From positions 8,873,402 to 8,937,401 of the forward strand of contig OU744447.1 in the NCBI GenBank assembly GCA_916610825.1: a stretch of DNA of 64,000 nucleotides. The letters are read 5' to 3'. The position numbers were made by a program, and so were the translations under genes. Source of the stretch: Haliclystus octoradiatus (taxonomy: Eukaryota > Cnidaria > Staurozoa > Stauromedusae > Haliclystidae). Positions 10,588 through 45,800 of the stretch are shown one piece after another (position 1 is the stretch's first letter; each line of letters opens with the position of its first letter). The notes beneath the pieces are model-generated. The model saw nothing but the letters and a program-made list of their open reading frames with translations. It made no database searches and had not been told where the DNA came from.

Positions 10588-13500
10588 ATGGCTTTATTTT
10601 ATAATTATATGATAGTATTGTGGGTTGTAATTTTTAGTTTAACAACTGGGAGAACTTTATCATGGAGGAGAAGACGGCGAGTTGTATCTTATGACTCACC
10701 ACCAAAACCTTACAACAACACTGATAATGTAATAAAAGGTACAATAATACGTTATGAGTGTTCTACTATAAGAAGTTTCTCTAAAATTATACTTCAATAT
10801 ATTATTATATACTGTCCATACCAATTAAATGTGTCCGTTGGTATATATATATAGTAGCTTATAAAAATCACATAAAATAAGTAACAAAATAAGTAAAACT
10901 AAAATACATTATTAAGTGTTATGAAATTACACAGAGTCAAGTTTGATAGTCGATATTTCTCTTTGTTCTTTAACAAATTATAATTTCTACTGATATACAT
11001 GTCGTATATATGTATTTATTAATTAAAAAGATTATTTAATGATCCGTTATCAACATATGTGACTAATTGTGAGGCCGTATGAGTTTGCTGAGGAGTTGTT
11101 TAATTTGGCATGGTATAAGCCTTCATCAATTGACATAATCCAGGCATGAGAAATTTCCTCCGATTAGCGGATTTCCTTACTTTTATTAGCTCCAGAACAA
11201 AGAAAACTCCAATCCTGGCAAATTAACCATCAGAGAACTGAACATTTAATAATGTAAATTTCATAGCAGATCGATTGACAAAGGCACATCGTCTCGATGA
11301 TGATCGACTGCCTATTATCCCTACATAGTACGATTCTCCCTCTTGAAAATTTGATCTGTTATCCAAAGATGGTATACTCAATTACGTTCCAGCTAAAATG
11401 ATTGACTTGCTCAAGTCTCACTTCTGTGTTATGCCGATCTTGATGGATTGGTGGGAAGTGATCTCTCTACTTTCTAGTCATGAAAATGAGATAGCAAAAA
11501 GAAAGTGGGACTTGAGCCAGTCAACTAAAGTGATTGATGATCGGATTGGCTGCAGAGTCTGGGATGATCTGCCGTTTACATATTGCACGATTTTTTCCTC
11601 ATTTTTTATTCACGACTTTCAATACGTTTATTTTATCATTTACAGTTAAACCCATCATTACAATACCTCGGCTTCGAGTTAAACGAAGTGTTTCACAAAA
11701 CACAGGTTAGTTCACGGATCTTTGGATGGAATCCTTATCTTACATAAATTCAACTATTTCTGCCATAGGAATTATTGAGGGAACAAATGAAGACAACACG
11801 TGAAGTTACGTAAAACATCGCACCTATAAAGTCCTTCTGACCAATTGTAGACAAAGATGGCCTTTTTATTGCCAGTAATATTCAATAGGCGTGGTCGCCC
11901 AAGATGGGACATGAGATGAAAGAGTCCCTTATTTCAGATACGGATTGAATTGTATGAGAAATGGAATGGATAGGCCAGCTATAGCTCCAGACATAGATTT
12001 AATTGTGTGTTGCGTCGTTCTAGTCAGGAACACGCTTGCATTCTTCTGAATAGAGCTGAGTTTTATTGCAACATAATTTACAATATATGATACAGAATTA
12101 TATGATTTGCAATTACACAATAATCGTAGCATGTAAGCGTGCGTTTATTCTTAGGTGTCTACGTCACAGCCAGGCAAGATAAGGGGAAAACTGGAGGTAG
12201 ATGTCGAAACGTCAACATTGCCTATTTTATCAATGATTATCACTCGTCTAGGCATTATAACGGTACCCACTGTGTGAGATCTATAATATTTTTCTACAGT
12301 GTGATGCCCGGTGTGATGTTTAAAAATTGTTAATGAGCTTGAGCTATGACTTAAACATGCATGTAAGAAGGTCCTCATCATAATTATGATTTACTGATTA
12401 ATAATTCATACTGTCATTCTCATTTTATAGTTAAATGTGCTTTGGATGGCGATTATAAATTAAGACAAAACATCAGCATTCCTGTCTTACCTCAAACCAA
12501 GCAAATACCATCCGAAATGAATTGCACTAATAACATGTGTTATCATCATATAAAGCATTCTGGAGAGATTATATGTTGGCAATGTCATCTAGCGCGCACG
12601 CGTATAACAAAGTCTTTATCATCAGGCACAGTTAAAGTATCTTCTAGCAATTTAGATGCAATTGTTTGTGACGGTGAGTGAGCTCGAATCTCGATGATAT
12701 CGGGGATGATATATTATGGCAAATAGCCAATATATCTAAAAAGATATCGATAATGAGAAGGTCAAGAAAGACACATTATTTGGTTGTAACTCAAAGTTTC
12801 ACGTTATTAAACGATAATCAGACGACAAATGCTCTAACAAATCTAAAAAGTACATCCAGATTCCCCAAAAAGATGGCTTCATTTATATTTCGTATTATAT
12901 GCCTGTCAATTTAATACCAACTTAATATTTTTAACAAATACAGCTACCTGTATTTCTTTTCTTGAAACATTTCACAGCAAAAGAGTTGATACCCCATATT
13001 TGCCTAATTAAAATGTTATATTTCACTTTCTAATTGGGTGAGTAGTATAATTATGAGGTTCTTCAGACAATAGAAAGAATATGAGACTTCCTTTTGATCC
13101 TTTAGGGGTGTTTGAAATATGAAATACATGGTGGTCTAAAAGTCCAATAAAATAGGAAATGTCTGAAGATTTTCATGTCAGAAAGATGAAATATGGCCAA
13201 TTTTGACAGCATATTCTTATTGTGGAATTGTTCTCAAAGCTTTCAAATATGCAAATAGATCCCCTCAAATTTTAAAAACATAATGTCGATTTTCGGAAAT
13301 ATTTAATAAAATTTTGACGGGAATATGAAATATTCGGACCCTCCTAAAGGAGCCTCATCCTCCGGGAACATATCCTGCTTTGTGACTTGTGTATCAATAC
13401 TTACAATTAATAGCAACGGAATTAATCTTAGCAATGACACATAATTCGTCTGTGATAAGTTCGCAACTTCATCATCATCATTTATTCAGAAAACCTTCAA

Positions 13501-16500
13501 GTTTACAATTGTAGTGGTTTTATATTGTATTCACGTCATCGTATATTTGTCTGTTGTGAATCATTTCCTGTAAATCTGTGTAAACTGTACCACATGAACG
13601 TTCTCTTTTACCTCTTGCTGTCTTACTGTACGGTCGTGTCTGTTGTATCAAAGAGATCTGATTAACGGCCATAGTAGCCCTTAGCATCTCTCCCTGTAAT
13701 GTCAGCAGGCACAGCCTACCATAATGAAGAGTATCAACATTTTATGGATTGTGTCGTTATTTAATGCTGCACAACATCAACCTTTTTTAAAGGACTGATT
13801 AGGCTATACAGTACAACATACATATATACATGTATAAGCAGGAAATAAAACATTAACAAAAGTTAAGAGGTATTTAGTATTTATAAAATAAAAAATTGAG
13901 AGCTAAATAAAGTTCCAGATAAATTAATTGAAAAATAAAGCATCTACTTTGGTGCGCTAAGATTTATTAACAAACACAGACTTTAAATATTTAAATATTC
14001 TGATGTTTCAAATTGTCATTAACTTTTTATATATAGATGTCAGTTGTCCTAGCCCTAAAGCAGATGTAGCTTTTGACTACGTCACATCAACTGGCACAGT
14101 AGCGATGTCTATTCCACGGCACGACGGACCATTCAATTGTAATAGCTACTATTGTTCAACCAAGACAAAATGTTGGAAATGTAGACTTAATGAGGATTCA
14201 ATCTTACCGCAGAAGATCTTAAAATCACAACTATTAACTGAAACTTCATGTAAGATGTGATTTTTGATTTGATATCACCGTTCTGAATTTGGAGTAAATT
14301 AATTTCTTAAGAGACATTTTTAGAAGGGGTTGAGAACCAATTAATTTTCTTATAGCTCTGTTCACCGCCTGTAAATAATTGCATATTTTACTCATTTTTT
14401 TATCGCATACTTCCCTTATGGAACCAGTTAACGGAAGACATTGCTTCCTAGAAATTTTAGTTTAAGATTGGATAAGTTTGATTTAAGTAGTTACTGTAAG
14501 CACTTTGATCATTAGGCTGCACATCAGTGTAAATTATATTAATATTTCATTTTCCTTTGATTGCCTGTACAAAAATACATCTCACGGTTTCTCTTTTTAC
14601 AAATAAAAAATGAATAAATGTTGCTTATTGGACGATTTGATCATCACATCACTTGAAGTACCAGGGCAATGAGAATGAAATACCCACACAGTAGACTTAA
14701 CATGTTACCTCAAAATTCAGACTTCTAATAAATATGGAGAAATAACGAAATACACGGTTGTGAATTCGTCCGAGAAAATGATTGCGAGACTGAGATCTTG
14801 CACGCCAATCTGAGTCTCTGACATACATCATATTTAGAAAACTTCAGAGATTTTTAAAAGCCATCTTTAAATGATTTCACAAGTCATTATTTTTGCTCTA
14901 GGTTGTCCGCTGCCAAGGCAACTATTATATGCTGACGTAGACAAAGACAAATTCGATTCATTTCCAGGAATTCATAACGTATCAGCACATAATCCTTTAG
15001 GTTGGTAACAATTGAAATGTGATGATCACGTGTAGTTAGTAAATATAACAATTACAGAGGCCGTAGTACAGTGAAACCTATATTTAGCAGTCTCCTATGA
15101 TATTTACACGCGTTCCAAATGAATTTCAGAAATTTCCAATTCAATTTCAGACAGTTCCAGATAAATTCAGAAATTTTCAATTCAATTCAGCAATTTCCGA
15201 AAAAGCGTTAAAAAACGTATGTTATCATCAGCTTCATGATTGCCATATACACATGAAATCGGCAGTTGTCTGTTAAGTAATTATCTGTCCAATATTCATT
15301 TGCAAATTTTTGAAATTGATTTGGAACTGTCTGAAATTGAATTGAAAATTTATGAAATCCATTTCTGTATATAACAGCCAATCACAATATGTAGAGAGCA
15401 GTATAAACAGATGGACGTTTTATAGAGGTGGTCATTACAACAGGTTTGATTGTATTTGGGCTGAAGTATCAAGTCCTGCCCAATAGATGTACTTATATCT
15501 TGTCCTGCTGTAAAACGTAGTTCACATCCATGTCGAGTTGTCGTCTTGCTTTATAATGAGCAATTCAAACAAGTGAAATTTATTCTAATCTGCTGCCAGG
15601 CTTTCAAACTCTATTTATTCTTATCAAATTCTTGTTAAAATATCCAGGTACCTAGTTCATTGACAGTTTCAACCCGCATTGAAGTGGGTTACACTTCAGT
15701 ACGTTGAAGTTTGATCAGCGTCTGACAAAAGTGAGAACTCCTCTAGATTCCAGAAGGCTAGAGAAAATTCAGAAAAAAATTGACTTTTTTACGATTTATG
15801 GTCCAAACTTCAACAAAAAAGTTCTGAAGAAAATTTTTAAATGTTCAAGGATGAGGAATGTATTAATTGCCAAGATAACTCCGTCTTGAGATATTCCAAA
15901 TTTTCAAATAACTGCATCATTTCATATAGCAGGCACTTTGGCAGTGTAAAACTGGATACTGAATAATGTAAATAAACCTTTATTTAAATACCCCTGTCTA
16001 TAGTGGTTATTCATTCAATATTAAATATTCACTGTAATGAATGAACGAGGAAATGTATGGACTTATTGTTTTCTTATGGACTTTAAATTATTTTTAGGAT
16101 GGTATCAACATTTTCAAGATAATAATTTAATTATTTCATTACCAAAAAGCTACCTCATTACAGATGTCGAACTGGTACCAAATCAAAATGGTGTTAATCC
16201 ATGCACTGATTTTCAATTAGCATTCAGTCACGACGGTACCGAATGGCAACCATACAAGGAATATCATCTTCAAAAGGTGAATAAAAAAACCAAGTCTTGT
16301 CTCATTGATTTTAGATATTGGTGTCAACCATATCACTCAAATTCATCATCACCATAATCATCATAATTTATTCAGAAATCTGACCAGCGACAAGCTTTTT
16401 TCAAACAGAAACTACGCCGAACAACCCCTTGCATCATTATCAAGCAATAAGAAAAGCTGGAAACAGCAGCATTCATTTCACTCGTATTTACCAACAATTT

Positions 16501-16757
16501 CTGTGTTAGTAAATATGATTATTGGCAAAATTTACAGAAAGTAATATCATAACATTTAATATCTACTTTTCATTTAATAGGTCTTTGAATGTGGCAAAAA
16601 TGACCCTGTCGAAAATAAAATATTCAAACCAGATAGGAGAACCCTCCTCAAGCCAACAATATCTCGTTTCGTCAAAGTAATACCTCTTGGTAAAACAAAA
16701 GCTAATATGGCAATGGAAATCTACGGCTGTGGTGAGTCAACAGTAACTTTCCCCTGA
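10588..16757 (+). CDS. Secreted modular protein with two CWxC modules and a discoidin domain
   Basis: Seven exons: 10588-10738, 11646-11705, 12431-12673, 14037-14249, 14902-15000, 16098-16276 and 16581-16757, giving 373 residues with a TGA at 16755. The first five introns are phase 1, as in genes built from extracellular modules. Seen: signal peptide at about 1-24; a run of five Arg at 27-31; a furin-type site RVKR/S (residues 61-65); then two related modules, one per exon (about 71-151 and 152-222). Each module has an early Cys, an IP pair, NC-x3-C or NC-x4-C, and CWxC followed by HL or RL. Last is a discoidin (F5/8 type C) fold at about 223-365, recognised from GWYQHF, LVPNQ, FSHDGTEW and a closing MEIYGC. 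Discoidin domains bind glycans or membrane lipids outside cells. I do not recognise the whole protein. The stop lies just past a good donor (G/GTGAGT at 16731), so a further exon is possible. Confidence 0.75.
12431..14249 (+). other. Tandem cysteine-module exons of the secreted protein
   Basis: Exons 12431-12673 (81 codons) and 14037-14249 (71 codons) each start and end in phase 1 and encode the same layout: Cys, then an IP pair, NC with a second Cys 4-5 residues on, and CWQCHL or CWKCRL. The arrangement is what exon duplication produces. Apart from the Cys/Trp frame they have diverged strongly. I do not recognise a named domain. The intron between them (12674-14036) shows nothing else I can support. 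Confidence 0.65.
15117..15370. repeat. Small imperfect inverted repeat in an intron
   Basis: A block containing CAATTTCAGACAGTTCCA (about 15140) returns inverted as TGGAACTGTCTGAAATTG (about 15322). The stretch TTTCCGAAAAAGCGTTAAAA inside it recurs at about 17418, so it is a dispersed repeat. It lies in the intron 15001-16097 of the secreted-protein gene. Confidence 0.5.
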
Positions 16758-17847
16758 CGTAACGTCAAATGCGCAATAATTAAGTATTATACACCATGAA
16801 ACATGTATATAAATAGCAACCAGTTATGAGAGGTAGATTAATTGACCGCTATATGCAGGTGACCTTTACATACAGGGTTGATTCAATAGAAGTTATTATT
16901 TTTGGCATTGAAAGAGTGACCACTATAGACAGGTGGCCGCTGTATAGAGGTTTGACTGTACATGGCATTGGTCCTTCTGAAATGGTCCATCGGTCATGTT
17001 TAATCACAAAAAAAGTCAATAAATAAAATGTTACTCTGTTACATTCTTGATTCAAAATTTGATGCTTATGTGCGATCTCATAGTGTCGTAACTCTTAACT
17101 GTAATATTATTTTGAAGAGCCTGTCATTTACTGATGTGACGATTGAGCGAAGTTCTGAGTTTCAATTAGCAACAACAGAGAACCAATCATTTAATGTTTT
17201 TTAATGGAAACAACTTGGACTTTTCTGGAGTTAGACCATGACAACCTATAACCCTAATCTAAAAACAAATCATTAGTTAAATTTTTTATTGTTTCTGCAC
17301 TTTCCGTGACTTTGCAAAAATTCCCTTTTTATTGTGGAAATGATAATAATGAAAATTGAAAAAATTCTGCTTCAAAATCTGAGAAATTGTTGACTAGAAA
17401 CAATTCAATTCAGCTATTTCCGAAAAAGCGTTAAAAAACGTATGTTATCATCAACTTCATCAATCTATTTTGATTGTCCTTGTTAGGACAACTAAAATGT
17501 AATAATATTGTCATGTCTCATTTTAGATTCAACCATACTATGAAAACGAGGCAATTATGCAATGTCTTAAATATGTATTTTTACTGACATACCCAATATG
17601 AAAGCATTTAGAAAAACAATATGCTTTATGAGAAATATCTTGCTATTGCGTTGAATTATTTAAATAGTTGAAATATTTTAATGGAACGCAATTAGATCTT
17701 ATCTATTGTATTAATTATAGTGGCGAGGAAAATAGATAATTCCTTACTTATGATGATAATTATATTATATTATATATACACAGTATAATACTGTAGTAGG
17801 GTATAAACAAACATACGTTTGCAAGTCTTGTGTGTTGAATTATAATT
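16758..17847. other. Convergent 3' region between the secreted-protein gene and NASP
   Basis: The two genes point at each other. Overlapping AATAAA signals lie at about 17013-17030. About 16838-16985 belongs to a dispersed family with the core GACCACTATAGACAGGTG, and about 17400-17460 repeats a block seen at 15190. No coding exon is visible, though a short last exon of the upstream gene cannot be excluded. Confidence 0.4.
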
Positions 17848-41693
<23,846 letters not shown>

Positions 41694-42555
41694 AATAATG
41701 AACATGAAATTTACTGAGCCTGCTCACAGACTCAATGTCAAAATAATAGTGTAACTTAAAATTTCACATCAAATCAAATGTAAACTTTACAAAACAACCA
41801 ATTTTCAGTTTATTCTGATAGAGAGTCTGCGAGCAGGCTAACATTTTACATGATGTCCCAGGGAGTTGGATTTCACTGACTAATGGGAAGGGGCAGATCC
41901 GACAACAAAAATTTCAAACCTTGAGATTTTCAAAACTAGACCTTAAAATTTTCCCCTTTCCTCATTCCAAAATTTATTATCCAAGCATAATTTCATATTC
42001 AAAATCAAAACGTAGCAACAAAATCTTGCGGGGCAACGTTACGAGCTAACAACCGTATTCACATTTTAATAATTTCCTTTCAATTTCAAAAAACATCACT
42101 CAGTTGTATACAGCTGTTCTACACAACTGGGCAGTGGCACCAGGATTTGCCTGACCCCTTATTCTGGGGCACAAGGATCATGGGATATGGATATGTTGGA
42201 GAAAAATAAAATTACCCCTGCTAAAAGACAATTGATGAACTGATCATGAACCACATCAACTGTTCATGAACAGTTCATCGATTTTATTTTTTACAAACAT
42301 TCATCAACACCTTATAAATAGTTCATAAACTGTTAATGAACGTCAGATGGTCTAACCTTCATGAACATTTCATAAACTGGAAAATGAAGCATTAAAATCA
42401 GATAGAAAAAAATCAAATTTCAATTTTATTATACATATATAAATAATATTTGATTTATTATAATACAATTAGAGGGTGTTCCAGCACCCATTTTATAATA
42501 GGCCTAATTGAATAACATTATATAATAATATTTGTAACATGGATGGAATTGCAAC
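41694..42555. other. NASP 5' flank and NALCN 3' flank
   Basis: Both genes are on the minus strand, so NASP's promoter must lie here. A minus-strand AATAAA (42425-42430) sits about 125 bp past the NALCN stop. A GTTCATGAAC-family repeat occupies about 42206-42390 and a block shared with 27354-27425 lies at 42107-42180. No TATA box is convincing. Confidence 0.45.
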
Positions 42556-42878
42556 TTAATCAAATTCCAAATCATTTAAATGTTCATTCCACCAACGTTG
42601 AACTTCTAAAGTATCAACTTTTTGATTACCAACTAAATCAACAGCAGAACTAATCCGTCGTTTTGAAGGCATTAAAAGGGGTACTTGTAATGATTCACTT
42701 TGGTCAGATACGCTTGACAATAATGATGATTGTTGTTGTTGTGTTAAATCATCTTTATCTTCGATTGGTGATATTTTACCAGACGGCATCTTGTTATACA
42801 ATAGAGGTGCACCATAATATTCAGTGCCTTGGTTATGCTGTGTGTCAATTGTACTGCCTCTGGATGAAACTGATGAAA
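42556..42878 (-). CDS. NALCN: Probable NALCN terminal exon
   Basis: 106 residues and a TAA, from VSSVSSRGST to WWNEHLNDLEFD. The acceptor at 42878 is in the phase required by the donor at 44999. It is Ser/Gln-rich, like a cytosolic tail, and closes with a hydrophobic WW motif. Without it the channel would end two codons into the intron (GK then TAA). Confidence 0.7.
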
Positions 42879-45800
42879 CTAGAATAAATAATACAATCAA
42901 AATTAATTAAATTTTTGAGCAAATTGATACTTATTATTATTGGCATGACAAGACTAACTCCTGGGTCTGAAAAAAGGCTCAACCTTCTGGAATCCCAGAG
43001 GCATTTCAGCATTTTCTTCTGATTTTTTCTGTTGAGGTTTGACCAATAAATCATAAAAATACTAATTTTCTTCTGAATTGCTCTAACCTTCGCAGTCTAA
43101 GATTCCAGGATTCCTACTTTTGTTGGACCCTGACTAACTCTTAAGCGCAAAAACATGGTCCAAAGTAAATAGCTATTGGAAGATTAATGTGAATAAGCAT
43201 CATTAAAACTTCCACGGATATTTTGCACTTACAGATGACGCTGAAAATCGAAAAAAAATTCATTCAGTATTTAAAGCTCTGCTACCCAGTTGAAAACAGA
43301 TAATTTGAAGACCCTCATTTGTTTCAGTAGCCTGCGGTACAGACCGCGATTCATTCACAAAAGAATAGGGTCTGTGTGAATTGCTCGGTTTCTCTGTCCG
43401 GGCCTCGTATCAGAATAAGATTGATGTCACATAATTATGAAAGATTAAGGTGATTCTCAACGGGATTCTCACATTACTTTGTTCATTTCAGTTGACATGA
43501 TTGCAATAAGTTCTATTTTAGGCTTCGTAGCTATGACAATTAATTGATCGAACGGAGGTGATGAATTTATTATCTAAGAACAATAGATTTATCAGGCATC
43601 GATCAGAAACTTTCGCTCTACGTTTTCGTAGAGTGGCTGGACAGAGAACAGTGCAAAACACACAGACCCTATTCTTTTGTGAATGAATCGCGGTCTGTAA
43701 ATGCAGACTATTGTTTCAGTAGCAACAAGATCTCTGTTTCTTCAACACAGCTTGAGGCCCAAAAACGATCCAACTGTATTGGTTCGACTTTGTTGTATGT
43801 AAAAGTAGAATGTGTGTGGGCAAACGACAACTCGACTTTACATCCAACTTCAAATGACGCTTTTCAAAAACGTAAATGTAAATCGGACCTGACTTGAACA
43901 TTAAAAGCCATTTACATCCTTGATGCGGGCCTTGATGTTATCAAATGTGAAAAGTTGAAGGCAACAAGTAAATTTATACTAGTGTTTTATTAATTTCTAT
44001 TTTGAAACAATCAACTAATTCTAAATCAACACTTCTATATAATAGCAAGCTACATTATTAAACACTTCTTCTAGATAAAAATTCTGAGTAAAACTCTACA
44101 ACCAGAAACGGGCATTGTTCCAAACATATACAGACAGAAAATCTCATCAAATTCCTCAGCATCCGTCCTGTTTTAGGAATTTCAAATAGCATTTACAATG
44201 ATTGTGTTTATTTTAGTGGGTTGTGTAATTAAAGTATTTTGTAAAGTGATGTAGAAGTAACAAAATTTGTAAAACACTAATATGACGTAATGCCGACTTG
44301 GCTATTTGTATTTGTGTATGTAATTTTAGATACCGGTATGATATAATCATTAGTGACTGGTTTGTTATAAAGTATTGTCTTTGACGGATCATCTCTATTC
44401 AAGTGGAAATAGTTTAAGGAGATTATCAGGGGATTTGTTGAATTAACGAAACGTTTTTGAATTGAATAAAAAAATTAAGTTTGTTTGATTAGTCGAGACG
44501 GTAATTAGGGACCAATATAGACCATCCAACTGCCTTCGACTGCATGGACAACAATCCAACCTTGTTCATTCGACAAAGTGGAACAGAATTGAAACAACAA
44601 AGTTGGATTGCTTGTTCGAATCTATACGATTAGTCGATTACTGGTAGTAAAAATATTACCGTAACATTGCAACTTACTATGTGGCTTTTGGTATTATCGA
44701 GATTTTGTAGCCTACAATGTTGATACAGATCAATTTGTTATGCTTTAATTCAGTAGAAGAGTTTCCATTTTTCAAAAAGGATCATTTTAATTTCAGCCTA
44801 AAATGTGTGTGTTTTGTTATGTTTGTGCATAAAGACCACTGAAGAGGACAGTGCTCTATGGATGACCCCTCACAGTATATTGGTTCTATGTGTACCTTGG
44901 TCCTTATTTATCATTTGCCAATATATTCAGAGAACAAGAAGTAGGCTATTTCTAGATCATAAAACAATTATGTGGATTGGAAAAAAACAATTATTTACCT
45001 GAATATTTTTGATTAATCCCTTCTCGTATTGCAGTCTTTTTCTCTTTCCACATTTTTATAAACCAATTTCTTATAGTTTGGGCAGCTACTTCTTCAGTAA
45101 CTGCTTGTTCATGTTCTTCACGCGAAAGACGCTCTTCAAGCTGAAGATTTCGTGAAATATCAATTGATTTATATGCAAGTACAAATAATAGATCATGAAA
45201 TGATATATTACGTCCATTTCTTAGTTTTTCAATTTCACAACACATTCGTTTGAATAAAAATTTATCTTTTTTTACATCAATCTCTAAACGGCCACGTAAT
45301 AAACGTAAAACTAACCGTGCTCTTAACACGCTTATATTACTACGCCGCTCAACATCAACCATATTCCATGTTTCTTGAAATGCAAGAATATCGGCATTAC
45401 TCATCAGCGGATCCTCATCGGTTGTATAGAAAATTGAGAAATTTTCAATAACAACAGCGATAAATAAATTTAAGAATATATATGTAATTAATAAGTAAAA
45501 CGAGAAAAAGAATATCGTCGCACCAACAGAATTTCCACAGTCTGTTAAATTCTCGTTATCAGGTCTCGAACAATATGGTTCAGTAATTTTCACATCATGC
45601 ATAATTTTATTCCAATCCTCACCAGTAGTTATACGAAATAATAGTAACATTCCTCTCCAAAACGTTTGGAAATTAGCATGTCTTTCAAGAGATACACCAA
45701 ATTTAACAGATCCAAATAAAATTACACCAGTCATTGCATACGAGCCCATTAAAACCACCAGTACAGAAACAGTAAAAAACGATTGAAATAGACTCATCAC

